DNA of 64,000 bases from Drosophila persimilis (lineage: Eukaryota; Arthropoda; Insecta; Diptera; Drosophilidae): NCBI RefSeq assembly GCF_003286085.1, contig NW_020825369.1, positions 248,001-312,000 of the forward strand, read 5' to 3'. Below, piece by piece: positions 1 to 13,420 of the stretch (its first letter is position 1; each line of letters begins with the position of its first letter). Below the pieces are notes generated by a model. It was given only the letters and a program-made list of their open reading frames with translations, was not told the DNA's origin and did no database searches. A program made the translations under genes and the position numbers.

Positions 1-1283
1 CCATGCACCCCTTGGGGTCATTAGAGAAATGCTTGGCATCGGCGAAGTTTGTCCCCCCCCTTTTTTCACGACCCCACACTCTCCGCGCTTCTAAGCTTAG
101 ATTAAACGCAAGTTAATGACTTAATTAAGTGCATGGCAAAAAAAACAAACAAATGAGAGCCGAAAGAAGAGATGGAACAGATAGATAAAGATAAATGATA
201 GATATTGTCGCAGCAAATTGTGTATATTAACGCGTGCAAATATGCTCCGGCAGAGGAGAGTAGGAGATTGATGAGTGCGGGAGAGGGGGGCCTAATGTGT
301 TTTAACGGTACCAGTGCAGGCAGAAATTAGCAGCATAGCGGAGAGGCAGAGGACAATAAGAACTGTAACGGCATCGGCTAATAGATAAAGGTTGAACGAC
401 ATTTCCCTGAGAACACACACAGCAAATATCCCCAATTACCGCTATGGGGATACCCTCCAACCTCTGAGAATCTCCAAGAAGCCTATTGATAGCTGAATTT
501 AAATTCGAATTAATTTCTTCAGCCCACATTGAACCATTTGTTGATATTTCTTTCGACTAATCAACAGGAGGGAGAGACTGCAAGTGAGAGAGAGAGAGAG
601 ACAGCAGCATCAACAGTAAGAGAGAATATAAAGAGAGCGAGCATCCAAAACAAATGTCCAAACAGGCCGCGTTGCACTGAGAGCGGTTCAAATTCAAGGT
701 CGCTGTTATATTTAGCAGCCAAAGAGAGCCTATGTTATGTTCCAAATGACATTCGTACGGCTAACAGCGCTGTCATTTTCAGCAAGGCAGCCAGAGTCTT
801 GTTAAGCTGTTCTGCTAAGTTCAAATATGTTAAGAAAGCAAACAAGAGCTTCGGTTAAGAGCAAGCAATGTTGGCACTGAAATTAAGAGAGTGGAGTAAC
901 AGCATGTTTACACTGCCGCGCGTTTTCTATCGATGTAGGAAAAGAAGCAATGCGAAGGAATTACTCTGCCAGAAGCAGGTTATTGTTTATAGAGATTAGT
1001 TGATTTATGTGTTTAATAAAGAGGGAAGCAATCAAATTTCGAAAATCAACAAAAATATGGAGCACGACATATATATGTTATAACCAGCCATTTCTCTGTG
1101 GAGTTTGTGGGCAGTGTTTCTACCTTTTTCAGACCTGCGTTCGACAACAATAAGCCACCATTAGACCCGTATGCTTATCCCTTGTAACATAAAACAGCGT
1201 CTCCGCAAGACGCAAAGACGCAAGACGCAGCCGTGGTGGTGTGAACAGCCTATAAGAGAGGCCATAAGAGAGCCCGACCGGTT
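1..1283. other. Upstream flank of fz, no gene seen
   Basis: No open frame here looks like a protein; the frames present are short and cross low-complexity DNA. A GA-dinucleotide run lies at 586-601, a partial DRE-like TATCGAT at about 927, and short GACGCA repeats at about 1208-1230. The weak TATA-like word TATAAG at 1251 could belong to an fz promoter, but no convincing initiator follows at the right spacing. The stretch probably contains fz promoter and regulatory DNA; this is inferred from position only. Confidence 0.5.
586..601. repeat. (GA)n run, possible GAGA-factor site
   Basis: An uninterrupted GA dinucleotide run lies about 1.2 kb upstream of the fz start codon. GA runs are known binding sites for the fly GAGA factor (Trl), so a promoter-proximal role is possible. 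It may also be only one of the many microsatellites in this window. Confidence 0.5.
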
Positions 1284-1799
1284 GTGAGAGCTCGCGCGTT
1301 CAATGCTCACTTTTGCGCTGCAGTGCTGAGCGTCACTGCTTCAATGCTACTTCATTTCGTCAATTCGTTTTCAACTTTTCCGAAGGCATGTTGTGTTTTT
1401 CCGTGTCACTCCGTGTCCAAGTCGCGCGCGCTTTTTGACGTAAAGTGCTCGAGAAATTCCGGAGTCGCGCCGCGTCGCGAATCAGTGATAAGAGAAACAA
1501 ATATTAATATCAAATATTTACAGCAAGCAAAAAGCAAAGAAAGAAGGGAAAATAAAAATAAACTGAAATTAAGGGAAATATTTGTCGCGGGCAAACGATG
1601 GAAGAGTGCTAAGTGTTTGTATCCCAGATAAATACTACCCCTCCTCTCTGTAACGGTGATTTTTTTCGAGTGTCGCGAGTGTCAATATGTGCGAGATCTG
1701 AAGATAAGATAAAGAAAGATATAAGGAGAAAGAGCATAGCGAAAGCAGTCAAGAATTAACCTCTGAAAGCAGCAAATTGCAACCGCGAGAAACCCCAAA
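1284..1799 (+). other. fz: Probable fz 5' leader (untranslated)
   Basis: This stretch joins directly to the fz start codon with no good 3' splice site between, so it is most likely the 5' untranslated part of exon 1. It becomes A-rich towards the ATG, as fly leaders often do, and holds several upstream ATGs (for example at 1303 and 1343). An initiator-like TCATTT lies at 1352-1357, but no downstream promoter element could be confirmed. The start of transcription is therefore unknown and the left edge of this entry is arbitrary. Confidence 0.4.
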
Positions 1800-2480
1800 A
1801 TGTGGCTAAAAATCCTCCTCCTAGTGCTACCCACAATCATCCAGGGCGTCCAGCGGTACGACCAGACGCCCCTGGACGCCAGTCCCTACTACCGCAGTGG
1901 CGGCGGCCTGATGGGGCCCGACCTGAGCGGCACCTCCGCCACCTCCTTGGACGGCTTCCCGCACCACAACCGCTGCGAGGCGATCACCATTTCGATCTGC
2001 AAGAATATACCCTACAACATGACCATTATGCCCAATCTGATCGGACACACCAAGCAGGAGGAGGCCGGCCTGGAGGTCCACCAGTTCGCGCCGCTAGTCA
2101 AGATCGGCTGCAGCGACGACCTGCAGCTCTTCCTCTGCTCCCTGTACGTGCCCGTCTGCACCATCCTCGAGCGCCCGATCCCGCCCTGCCGCTCCCTCTG
2201 CGAGTCCGCGCGCGTCTGCGAGAAGCTGATGAAGACCTACAACTTCAACTGGCCGGAGAATCTCGAGTGCTCCAAGTTCCCCGTCCACGGGGGCGAGGAC
2301 TTGTGCGTTGCCGAGAACACCACCTCCTCCACACCGGCCCCCACCAGGAGCGCCCCCAAGGTGACCACCAGGAAGCACCAGCTAGGAGTCGAAATACCCC
2401 ATCGTAACATTGGATTCGTCTGCCCCGTCCAGCTGAAGACGCCGCTGGGCATGGGCTACGAGCTGAAAGTCGGTGGAAAG
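1800..2480 (+). CDS. fz: frizzled exon 1: signal peptide and Wnt-binding CRD
   Basis: This is the first coding exon of the seven-pass Wnt receptor Frizzled, which acts at the plasma membrane in Wingless signalling and planar cell polarity. It encodes residues 1-227 exactly (681 bases, phase 0 end). A hydrophobic signal peptide covers about residues 1-17. The Frizzled cysteine-rich domain follows, with all ten cysteines of the family at residues 59, 67, 104, 113, 120, 130, 134, 140, 157 and 169. N-glycosylation sequons lie at N73 and N173. The CAAAATG context supports this start. The exon ends at AAG followed by the donor GTGCGT at 2481; the frame stays open into the intron to 2702, but that part is unlike Fz. 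The residues match my memory of D. melanogaster Fz closely, with changes mainly before the CRD and in the Thr/Ser/Pro-rich linker at about 173-192. Confidence 0.97.
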
Positions 2481-2481
2481 G

Positions 2482-5450
2482 TGCGTTCCCAAATGATTAT
2501 TCCTATAGGAATTGAATACAAAAATGTTTTCCAGCCCTTAGAAATGTTTGGGAAAGTGTGTGTTTCAGATATTGGTACTGTACATTTCCCAAGGTTTTTT
2601 TTTTGTCAATTTTTGCCTGTTGCTGCCTTTGAAAGAACTCGAAGCAAATGTGTGAATGTCCGACGGGATTCTGAAAAGTTTTTAGGCAGTGAAAAATCGT
2701 GAAAATAGCTATCAAATATGCTGTATAGTTTTCCCTATAGTTCCAGATAATCTTTGGTATGGTTGTAGATCGAATTTTCTTGGGATCGGATACCATTCGG
2801 ATTGTTCCTGGAAGTTGATCGGTTACAGATATCGCCCCATCATATAGGTCAAATGTGTTGTGTTTTTTTATGTCTTCATCTGGGGTCTGTAGCAATTTGC
2901 TGGCAGGCAGGCAGGCGGGCAGGTCGGAGGAGAGCAGAATGCATATCCTGTTGCGTTGAGCAGTAAACAATTTCCAAACACCACCAGGAAAACCAGCAGG
3001 AGGTCCTGCCAAGACACAGAGCCATAGGACAGGCAGAGACAGAGACAGGGAGAGGGAGAGCGAGCGCGAGCGAGCGAGAAGGCATATGGTATTGAGGAGC
3101 CCGCATTCCGATTCCTACCTGCCCGTACCCGTACCCGTACAGTAACTCATCGAAGAACAGCATTAACCAACGTCAGGTAGATCGCTTCTTTGGCTTCCCT
3201 CGAGGAAAGGTAAACCAGTTTTCTCAGTTTTCATCTTTTCTCTCTCGAGACAGAGACGGAGAGAGGAGAGAATAATTCTGTAATTTGTAATGCCTGGTTA
3301 TGTAACCCACAAAAAAAAGAAGAAACCGAATACCCAACAAGAACTGAAGAACATTTAATAATTTGAACTGAACGATGGGGTCAGGCCTGTTGCATTTTCA
3401 CGTTCTTTAATTAATTTTCCAGCCATTCGCAGCTCATCAGCAACCAGCAAGCAGCAACATTTTTTTGAACATCGTTTGAGTGATGATCAAATGTTTTTCC
3501 AATGTTTTTCTTTGGGATTTTGTCCGCTTTTCCTTCAGTCCTTGCCGCTTGCCGCTTGCCGCTTCCCTCTCTTTCCGTTGCCTGGCATGTGTAAAGCGCA
3601 TTAAATACTTTGTGGCAGGATAATTCACACTTTGCTGGGAGTCTGGTGTTTGGTATCTGGCGGATACATGTGTATGTCTTAGCTACTTTAGCCATGCGAT
3701 TCTGTTGCTTTTTTTTCCTCTCCCTTCATTGCTCTGTGTACTCTCTCCCTGGGTGTGTGTGTGTCATCAGTAACACTCCATCTCCATCTCCATCTCTAGC
3801 CCCTTTCCATCATCCTTGTCAGACACCATGGCAATCGTCGCAATCGCAATCGTAGTCGTAGTCGTAGTCCGTGCCTGAATGCCTTTCGAGTGCTGCGTGC
3901 GAAATTTAGCAGCTTGTTTTCCTCGCTTTCGATTGCATTTGGATTGCCCCCATATCATGATTGTCTGCTCGGGTCTCAGTGTCTGCTAATGATAATGCCA
4001 CGGCGTGTGAGCGTGAATTAATGCTTATTGGATAGATAATGATACCGATACACGGGCAGGGAGGCAGCGGAGGGCCAAATGCGATACATCCCAGAGCATC
4101 CCTACTGGTTTACTGGTTTTCCTTGTCCCTACAAGTCCAGCTTATTCACTTCCTCAAATCATTAGCCCTAGACCTCCTTTCAGGCCGGAACCCGCAGTTT
4201 AGGCCACGCCAATGCCCGATTGATGGCTACATGTGTAGACACCCCTTCCGCAGGCCCCACCAAAAATAAATTAATCAACGAGCGCGAAAGGACACCGGCT
4301 CGAAGGAGGGCGAGAGGCGGGGGTTTGTGTAAAACCATTAAAAGCCTCATTTGGGACGCTTTTGACGCATTTAGAGGACGGCTCTATCCCCATTTTGGGG
4401 ATTATTTGTTGGCGCCCAAATTGATTCATTTTGGGGGCAGCCAGAGTGGATCCCTGGCTTCCACTTTTAATTGTGAACCGATTCCGTAATTGATTGCCCC
4501 CGCCCTTTGGAGGAGTAAAAGGATTGTGGTTTTCTGCCCTTTTAGGCCGCTTTGGGCCGCTTTGGGCCGCTTTGCCTATGATTATTATTTCAGCAAAGAC
4601 TGAGTCCATTTCTCAACTCGATTCAATTGAAATCAGAGTTGCCCTTCGGGCGTTCTGGCTCTCCGACTATCCGACGCCCACGCGCCATCCGACGGGGGTT
4701 TGGGTAATTGATTTCCGAAATTACATATTTCGCATGCGGCATTTTTGGTTGTTTGTGCAACATTTCACTGTTGCCGAGTGACTGCTTAATTTAGGCAAAA
4801 AGGTGCGGGACGAACGGCTGCGGGTCTGGGTTTGGGCCAACTTGAATAGAGTTAATATATAATGGATTTGGCATTCGGCATTCGGCATTCGGCTGCTTGT
4901 TTCGTTTTCAATAATTCACAAATTCTGGCTAAATCAATGGTTATTTTTGGGATTATAATTAGCCAGTGTTTGGATAGCATTCAAATTAAGCGAATCAAAG
5001 TGAAGCCTCCAAAGGCTCAAAGGCTCAAAGGCTCCCCAAGCTGTTTAGCCGTGGCCCATGGCTCAAGCACAAAAGATACAAAACACTCGAGTAGATGTAC
5101 ATTCAGAGATACATTTATCACTGTCCAGGGCTACGGCTGTTGCCGTAAAGTAATCCCCGGACTACCACTGGACTTTCAGGCGATGCTGCCATTGTCTCAA
5201 ATCAACAACATCATCATCGGCACTCATTCGTGGCAACAATTCACGAGCAAAGCCCACAGATAATCTCTCCCTTTCCCACTCTCTGGCTAACTTTCCCCTG
5301 TGCCCTCCTCATGGAATGGCCTTTAATGTCCTGTGTGTCTGTGTGTGCTCTCCACGCATTCAAACTATAATCCACTTTATATTTTACGCTCGAGCTGTTC
5401 AATTTATAACCAATAAATGTTAAGCCCGAGTCGATTATTTATTTATTTTT
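2482..5450. other. Intron 1 part, no gene
   Basis: Only short low-complexity patches are visible: GCAG repeats near 2900, GAGCGC/GAGC words near 3060, CCCGTA units near 3125, TCCATC units near 3778-3797, TCGTAG units near 3850, and AAAGGCTC units near 5011-5030. None of the open frames resembles a known protein. Confidence 0.6.
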
Positions 5451-5470
5451 ACACACACACACACACACAC
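5451..5470. repeat. (AC)n microsatellite
   Basis: Ten uninterrupted AC units are seen directly in intron 1. Confidence 0.9.
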
Positions 5471-5650
5471 GGCTCTCAGGCTCCTCGCAACGAAAAGCGT
5501 TTTCAACTCAATTAATTTGCCGGTAACAAAAATCCTGCATAGTACTTCCGGCTACTTAAGCACAGAGACAAACAAAGACAGTCCCCCCACTCAGCCCCCC
5601 GTAAAGCCATAAAAATTACCAGAAAATGGGAAAGCAATTTTTCCTATACG

Positions 5651-5723
5651 TGCCCTGGCCCTGGCCCTGGCCCTGGCCCTGGCTTGGGCTCTGGCTTGGG
5701 CCCTGGCTTGGGCCCTGGCTCTG
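5651..5723. repeat. Imperfect (GGCCCT)n hexamer array
   Basis: About twelve GGCCCT / GGCTTG units lie in tandem. Read on the minus strand this gives a spurious Pro-Gly-rich frame. It is one of the longest of the cryptic hexamer arrays in the window. Confidence 0.85.
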
Positions 5724-7355
5724 AGCGATAAGAGCGCTTTGTTCTGCCGGACAACAATCCTTGTACAGCACAGCCATTATAGACTAATATTGTAAGGATT
5801 AGAGATTGTTTCGTGCAGAGAATCATTATCTAACAACACACTGGCATTTATACTAGCCGCATGATTATCCAGGCACTGTTGCAGGTGAAAACTGGCACTG
5901 CCTTAGCCCCATTTTGGGGGGCAAATACAATTTCTGAAATATGTATCTTTGATGGAAGGATTGCTAAGCCACCTCCTCGGCCCCCGTACGTTCATGCCCC
6001 ATTGCTTTGGAGCTGGCAGTGGAAATGAAAATGGATTTGAAATTGCAATTGTTAGCGAAATGAAATGATAATGCCTGGCTTTGACATTTGCCTGACAGTT
6101 TTGGCCACTTAAATATGCCTAAATATTTAATTACTGGCAACCATTTAATGACAGTGCCGTGCCCGTCCAGTCCGCATTGGCCATTTGCAAATTTAAAATT
6201 TTTGGCTTAATAACTCCGGCTAACCGCACCTCCATGGCCCCAGCCCACACAGACCAGCGCCGCCACCCCAACCCACCACAAAATACAACGCAAAAAATAT
6301 TCGGAAAATACAGAATTCGATTGACACCTTTTGTGCATTTTAGCCTGGTCTTTTTGTGCATTTACTAAACAGCATGTTGCCTGTTGCCTGTTGCTGTCTG
6401 GCTTGGTGGGCGTTCGGGGGGCCGAGGGGGAGTGTGATATCCATTGAAAATGTAACAAGTTTCGGGTAACCTTGGTACCAAAAGTGTCCAGGTCGATGAT
6501 GGATCTGGGCAGATAGCCGTTTGGTTTGTTGCCAAAGTACATACTTTTTAACAGCCACAGATACAGATACATATCTGTATCTCTAACTGTAGCATTGTGG
6601 TCCTTTCAGTCGATTTTCTCGTCTTCAAAGATAGTACAATTCGCAGAGGGCTCCAAGTCCATTCGCTTATGGGATGTTTCGACGTATATCCCTTAAAAAC
6701 TTGAGAAAAATCCCAGTAATGCTGCCATGCCTTCGAATATTTTTGACTTTGGGTCATTCTTTGTGGAAATTCCCTAAGAAGAAAAATGGCTTTTGCTTTT
6801 GCTTTGGCTTTGGCATTTTCTTTGGCCTTCCAAGATGTTTTCTGCCGAGTAATTCCCGCTTGTGTTGTGCAAACTGGAGCATAAAACTGAAACACATACT
6901 CGTAATATTCCCTTTTAATCAGAGAAACTAGCAGCACCCCTTGCCCCATCCACCCTTCAGATCTGTTCTATGCAGATGTTTTTGTTAGGCTCATGCCACA
7001 GAATTCTTTCAATGAAGTGGCTTTCATTTGCACCCACGTGCCCCACTTTGCGGCACTCCGCAAGCCCATGGAATATTTGACACAATTAAAAACAAAAGCG
7101 AACTGTACAAACAAATGTCAACCTCAGACAGAGGCAGGATTCTTCTTGGCCCAATCTCAGACATAGGAATCCTTTTTTTGTGTTCTGTCTTCGGTCGTCG
7201 GTCTTTGCTGTTGTTTGCTGTCTGTTTTGCTGTTTTGCATTGTTCTGTGAAGCGCTGCGCCATTTTGCGATGGCAAAAGGCATCTTACAGATACTTGAGA
7301 TACACTCGGATACATTATGCAGACCATCCTTTGAGGCACCACTCCCCACTCCCCA

Positions 7356-7399
7356 CCATCCATCCATCCATCCATCCATCCATTCATCCATTCATTCAT
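7356..7399. repeat. (CCAT)n tetranucleotide array
   Basis: CCATCCAT units grade into CATT units at the right end, about eleven units in all. Confidence 0.9.
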
Positions 7400-8116
7400 A
7401 TGTAAGCCAGAGAGTAAGTCGGTCTCTGATGAATTTATAATGCCCATTGTCTGCCCGTGCCCAGACAATGGCAAACACTCAGTCTCCATAACTTGTCGTT
7501 CTCCATCCACCCTACACTACACTACACTACCCTGCCCATCCTGGCCATCCTGGCCAGAGTAGACACAATATTTGGGTCTCCACAGATGCTCCACCGACTG
7601 ACACACTAAGTGGGGCTCAGTTCGGCGGAGGAGGAGGAGGAGGAGGAGGAGGATTATGGGCCAATAAACTACGATATTTTATATGCAAAAGAATTGAAAT
7701 CCTTGGGGCCACAAATTGTTGCTGTGCCTCGGCCTGGTCAGGTTAACACCTCGCCGTCGCGGATGGCCAAGACTTAATTAAAGAAGTCCGCCGTTGTCCG
7801 ATGGCACGCAGGCGCAGGCCCAAAGTCCACAAATGGCAGGAATGGCTGGAAACGGGTTTCACAATGTGGCACCACCACCGAAAAGGCAAATCATAAATTG
7901 TCTGCCCCACCATCTGGCGGGTGTGGGGCGGGGGGACTCCGGCTTGTCTGCGTGTCTCGTGTGTGTGTGTGTGTGTGTGTGTGGGGGTTCGGATCTGGTT
8001 TATATCTAAAAAAGCAGACAACAAGAAAGAAAACCAAAGGTTTATGGAGCATCCCAATTGACAAAAAAAAAAAAACGCCAGCAGTTCTAAGCAGCTGCTG
8101 CCAGAAAAGCCATAAA

Positions 8117-8181
8117 GAATGAATGAATGGGTGAATGAATGAATGGGTGAATGAGTGAATGAGTGAATGAATGTATGAAAA
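8117..8181. repeat. (GAAT)n / GGGTGAAT array
   Basis: GAATGAATG units are mixed with GGGTGAATGA and GAGTGAATGA variants over 65 bases. Both strands give long spurious frames (His-Ser-Phe or Asn-Glu type). Confidence 0.85.
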
Positions 8182-9092
8182 TGAGATTCATTAGGGATCG
8201 GCTGGTGTTTCCAGGCCATAAAGATAATGTCCTTTGAGGAATGGCTGAAATAAATATCTTTTGGCGCACTAAAATGAATCCAGGAAATGCCTAATCCATA
8301 AAATTGCCATCAATATTAAGAGCCGTCTGTGAGGATCTGAGCAACTAATGAATCTTGATTGCCATGGATCCATGGACCACAGATTCTTTATTAAATATCG
8401 TAAGATCAGAGCTCTGCCATTTCTGTGTCTTCTTCGAACTTTGAAACATTTTCCAGTCATGAAATCCCGTCATAGCCTAATAGAGAAAGTTCTCTGCTGT
8501 CAGGCATTCAGGAAGAAAGAATCTCATCCGAGCAAAAAAAAAGGAAAAAAAAAAAATCATTCAATTAACGTTGGATCCGCCGCCGCCTCCAACGCGCATG
8601 CATGCCAGGCACGGGCTAGAGAGAGGGGCCGGGCGGGGCGGGGGGGCCAGAGATGAGATACGTAAACAGCCATTAGTTGGATATAATTTAGCGCTTTAGT
8701 TATGGCCATAATGCAGCTACTTAAACGCAACTCCAAACAGCAGGGAAGCAGTGTGGCACGAGGGGCACGAGGGGCAGCAGCAGCGAAGCTGGCGGATGCT
8801 TTACTCAAAAACGCTGACAGTGGCTATTAATTAAAGTGCAGGCACACACCACCATCACCACCACCACCACCATCACCACGAGAGTGGAGTGGGCCTGGGT
8901 TGGTGGTGGTGGTGGTGGGATCCAGACTCCAAATGGATAACGATCGGAGTCACGATGGGGGGAGAGTGGAAAATAGTTGTATGCAGTCCATAACAAGACG
9001 TTTGTAATCATCTTCAATCATAACACAGCAGACACGACAGACGGACAGACACGCATACAACACGAAAGAGTTACGAGTGCATCTGTGTGTCT

Positions 9093-9095
<3 letters not shown>

Positions 9096-9123
<28 letters not shown>
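9096..9123. repeat. (GT)n microsatellite
   Basis: About fourteen GT units, preceded by CTCTCTGTGT. Confidence 0.9.
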
Positions 9124-9966
9124 CCACTAATGAACCAACTTAAAATTGTCATAACTGTAAATCATCTAAGACTTATGGAGGGAACGAAACGAAACGAAAC
9201 GGAACGGAACGGGACGCACATGTGGAGCAATCTTTTGTATGTGACCACAGACGTGGGCAGAGGGTAGGACCCATAAACAATGGTGGGGAGGGGGAAATCG
9301 GATCACAAGTACGGGGAATTTCGTATACCCTCACCGACTTTGAGGGCAGATTATTGGACTTCCCCCTAGCCAATATGCCTCAAGACAGAAACATCTTCGA
9401 GTCCCATTCAAGAGCCCAAAGATACAAGATGGATCGCTCTGGGTGGGGGGGATAACGATGATGCCGCATGATGGCCGACCAATCTGTGGGCAGTTGTGGA
9501 CCATTGTGCCCCATTCGATGGGTAGGGGAGGGGGAGGCGAAGGGGGGTGGCTTTGACATGGCCGAATGTTCAGATCAATCATGCGACAACATTTGGTGGC
9601 TCCGATTTGATTGTCGCGTTAATTAGAATGAGCGGACGAGGAGGAGCAATCCCCATGGACCATGGCAACGACCATTATCCCGATTGGGTCCCTTGCCCCC
9701 CCACCCATCAGTGCCGTGACGAATCACCATTCCCGGCATGATTTGTGATTTGTCTGGATTTATGTTTACTGCAAACTCGAATTGCGTTTGGCGGATCATT
9801 TCCACGTCTCGGCGGTGGCTCCTACCCGAAATCACATTTTCCTTTTTGACAAGTGGAAATTGTTTTTCCCGTTTTCATGTGTGTGCGTGTGTGTGTGTGT
9901 GTTGCTATCGAGATTTGCGTGACGCGTCACAAAACTTCGATTGTTCCCCTCGTGCAGGACAGCACA

Positions 9967-10020
9967 CGACAGAACAGAACAGGACAGGACAGGACAGGGC
10001 AGGACAGGGCAGGGCAGGTC
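9967..10020. repeat. (GGACA)n pentamer array
   Basis: Units of AGAAC, AGGAC and AGGGC repeat with period five over about 54 bases. Confidence 0.85.
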
Positions 10021-12765
10021 TCTTTTGATTTATGTCGGGAGCCATAAAAACTAGTTCCCCATTTGGTGGGCAGCCATCGGGGTGGGGGTGGGGGATGTCT
10101 CTGCTCACATTACAGTGAGAAATTTGGTGTAATTTGGCGCATGTTTTTGGCTAAACGCTTCTTATCAGGCAAATTGGATGATTGGATGGATGGTCCCAGT
10201 CCGCCGAGAGCTTTGCATGTTGATGAATTTTTGGCGTGTGCGTCCCCCAAATCGTGACCAAATTGTGTTAAGTTTATGCTCCCTTCTGTTTCTGTGTTCA
10301 TGTTTCTTTCTGCCATCTATTCGCCGCTTGGATACGGTCTAAAGGGCTCACAGACACGATAGATCCATTGACTGAGTGGCTGAATAAGTCAAATGTTTTA
10401 TGGAAAAGGTTATTTATGGGCCAAGCGAAAGTTTTCTCGGTCGATGTCGGTCAAATTAGCTGGAACAAGTCAAAGTCGCCAAATGAATGGCTTCAACTAT
10501 TTTTGGGAACGAAAAAGTGCACGCAAAAGCCAGATATTTCGTTTTTAGATGGTTTTAGTGTGCCCATAGACCACTGGAAGAGTTTCCCCATAAGCGAACG
10601 GATCAAATATTCCGTCCCTCCGACCCCCGGTTCACTCGCTTCGATTGTTCGGCTCGATTGCTTCGCTCGTGCCTGCTTCGTTCGTGCCTGCATCGCTCGT
10701 GCCCGCTCCCTATCTCGCGCAGATATGAGTAAGATATCGGACGACGAGGAAGACCCAGGAATAGATACAACTTTAAAGATATGCGACTCAATGTTGGCCA
10801 ATCTATAGCTCTTCGATGTATATATTTCTTTAATTTTTTTTTGCCCCACCTGTCCGCTCCGAGACCTTACCGCCTGACACTCTATTTCCATATCCTGGAA
10901 ACGGACAGTCCCAACTTTAATTGAATAACACGAACCAGAAGAGATGGTAGAACAAAGCTGTCGTAAAAATGGTACGGCCCAATCCGCATCCCAGTCCCAA
11001 TCCCTGGGCCTACGATGGGAGGTGCGAGATGTCGATAGCGAGTGATATGTGAGACGCTCGAGGGGAGTGGAGTCTGCCTGTCCACCTGTCCACCTGTCCA
11101 TTCGGTCCCCCCAGACACGTGTCTCAAAGTAAAGTTTAATTTAATTAAAATTTCTGCATTCACTTGGAGGGGTAAAGGAGACGGAGACGGACACGGAGAC
11201 GGACACGGAGACTGCAGATCATCTTCGGCACGCATGCCGGCCAAGGCAAACACAATCAGAGCAGCTGCACCACCTGCAGATACCGATGCCGATGAAGATG
11301 GAGATGCAGATGCCGCTGCAGAATGGGGGCTCGGATTGAGGCTGCTGGTTCGAGCGTCTCTTTGGTGGAAGCGATAAAATACAATTTAAACTAGTCCACT
11401 TTTGGACAGGGTCTATATATATATATATATCCCGTATTTAACAACCTGGAAACACTATATACCCCGTCAACGAATGGCATACCCTCGAAAAAGTCCTTCA
11501 GTTTTCTAGGGCCATCCTCGTCCTCTGCCCCCCCCCCCCTGGCCGTTGCCGTTGCCGTTGAGCAAACAATCAAGCAGAATCTCGTTTTTCTTCGAGTGTT
11601 TGCTGCCACATTCTGGATATACATTCTACATACTCGTATACCATATTTTTGTGGTCAGTAGGCCCTCCCCCCTCCCCTCGTCCCCCCCTCATCCCGTGCT
11701 GGCCGTTGCCTGCTGCTTTGTTGGCCAGCTGTCAATGCTTCAAGTGAAAATTGCTGGCCATGTCAGGGAGCCGAAGTCCCTATATGGCAGGCTGGCATAA
11801 CGCCTATGGCCATCGAACTATTACCAGAGCATTATTTTAATGCCGAGCAGCCGCACCAAACGGAGCCGTTAATAGCCCCCGACAGGGGTCGGGCTGCCAC
11901 CACTATATGTGCTGTGCTGTGCCACTTTTTGTGGCAAAGATTTACAATTAAAGTTGGCGATTAAATTGTTGCGATAGCCTTGCTTTGATTTGCAATATGC
12001 GTTGCATTGATTATATTATTTATAGAGTGAAAGCCGCAGCCCCAGCCACAGCCACAGCCACAGCCACAGCCCCAGTGGCCAGGCCTCCAGTCGATGCATA
12101 TCTAGAGACCATCGGCCGATCGATCCGATGACCACATTTATCCAAGGCACTCGCCTATGCAGTACCGAAGTGTAACTCTTGGCCAGCGCTTCGAGTGCGT
12201 AATTTATGGCCATTTCTGTGACTATGACTTTATCTTGAAAGGAAATTTGTTCGGCGCTGGGGCCATAGAGGCGATAAAACGATAAACGATAAATGTTTCT
12301 TGCGTCTCTGGTGTTTACGGTGTTGGCGTGTCAGAAATGGGCGGACTGGTAGGGCGGGGCGCACTGGGCGGTACTCTAAAAATGGCCACCGCCAAAATCA
12401 ATTTGCCATGGCTAATACGGGTTAAATGCCATGATTTTGGCTTTTACAACTTCAACCGTTACTTAGCGCATTTATGTGCCGTTATAATGGCACAAAACGG
12501 TACAAAATATGCTCGCTACCCGAATTCAATTGAAGCTAAATTAAATTCAAATTGCCGCCCTAATGGCACCGAATTATTAGGAGTATTTTCCCCTCATTTC
12601 TTTTAATGTGGTTCTGCACTTCCTTGGAGGTGTTTCGGTGCGTTGATTTTATTGCCGTACTCGTTTACGGCTAATCAATCAAGGGGGAACCATTGAAGGT
12701 TCTATCTCCCAGTCACAGAAGAGCCACACTATCCGAAAAATCACAGCTGTTTTCGATCCTCCTTC

Positions 12766-12889
12766 GGATCACCCCGAATCCCTCAAGGCCGAAGGCGAGC
12801 ACTGCGCAAATTATTGTATTGCTTGCTCACTCACTCTGCCTGAAATTCAAATGAAAAGTGAGCGAGAAAAAAAAACCGAAATTTTTTTT
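12766..12889 (+). repeat. Dispersed GTGAGCGAG repeat, copy A
   Basis: This copy aligns for about 120 bases with the copy at 22453-22571. Shared blocks include CCCGAATC, GCGAGCACTGCGCAAATTA and TTCAAATGAAAAGTGAGCG, followed by an A run and CCGAAATTTT. It carries only the left arm of the CCGAAA/TTTCGG palindrome. No open frame crosses it. The family is not one I can name. Confidence 0.8.
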
Positions 12890-13380
12890 AGATTTAATTT
12901 AGACAACTAATTCACTCTTCGGCACCTGTTTGACTCAGATCGAACATAATTCCGAGGATTAAACAATTGTGTATATTGGAAATTAATTTTAGGTCATTTT
13001 CCTGTAGCTTCCTGTCTTTTGGCCACACTTTGAATATTCATTTGCATAGTTTTTGGGGAATAAAATAATATTGGATGCCATAGCTCGGGGAGTACTGGAA
13101 GTAGATTGAACAGGAAACCGTTTGCTGCAATGCCTGTCAACAATTAACCTTTCAGTGCATTGAATTCTTGGGTATATTTAAAGCTACACTTTTGCCTTGG
13201 CACCCAGATTAGGTACACTTAAGCACTCACTTGGGACGAGGCTAGGCCCACTCCACTCCACTCCGAGCTCCAAGCTCCAAGCTCCAATCTACTCCACTCC
13301 CGTCCAAGCAGTAGTCCCACCGAAAAACCAACCCCATCATTTATAACTGTCATCAGTTTTTGTGGCCCCAAACACACAGC

Positions 13381-13412
<32 letters not shown>

Positions 13413-13420
13413 GAACAACA
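13381..13420. repeat. (AAC)n trinucleotide array
   Basis: About thirteen AAC units with one AAG interruption. Confidence 0.9.

Larger units (their letters stand above)
5724..12700. other. Intron 1 part, simple repeats only
   Basis: No gene is recognised. The stretch has one of the densest sets of microsatellites in the window: CCAT at 7356-7399, ACTAC at 7512-7530, GGA at 7625-7653, GT at 7959-7983, GAATG-type units at 8117-8181, GT at 9096-9123, GAAAC at 9181-9216, GGACA at 9967-10020, AT at 11413-11430, and CAGCCA at about 12035-12075. Paired hexamers GGAGAC/GGACAC lie at 11177-11212. Confidence 0.6.

Noticed and set aside
2481-2702. Open continuation of fz exon 1 past the donor
   Set aside because: The 73 extra codons do not resemble Fz, and a good donor plus an in-frame join to exon 2 explain the exon end at 2480.
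5860-5885. TTGCAG|GTGAAA as a recursive splice site
   Set aside because: It lacks a pyrimidine tract; the same holds for TTGCAG|GTGCGG at about 18213.
7356-8181. Tandem arrays that might suggest a CRISPR-like locus
   Set aside because: The units are 4-10 bases with no spacers, in a eukaryotic genome; they are ordinary microsatellites.
10493-11101. 202-codon minus-strand frame
   Set aside because: It is the longest open frame on either strand but has no domain, and its Arg/Ser/Ala-rich text comes from GCTCGT-like repeats on the other strand.
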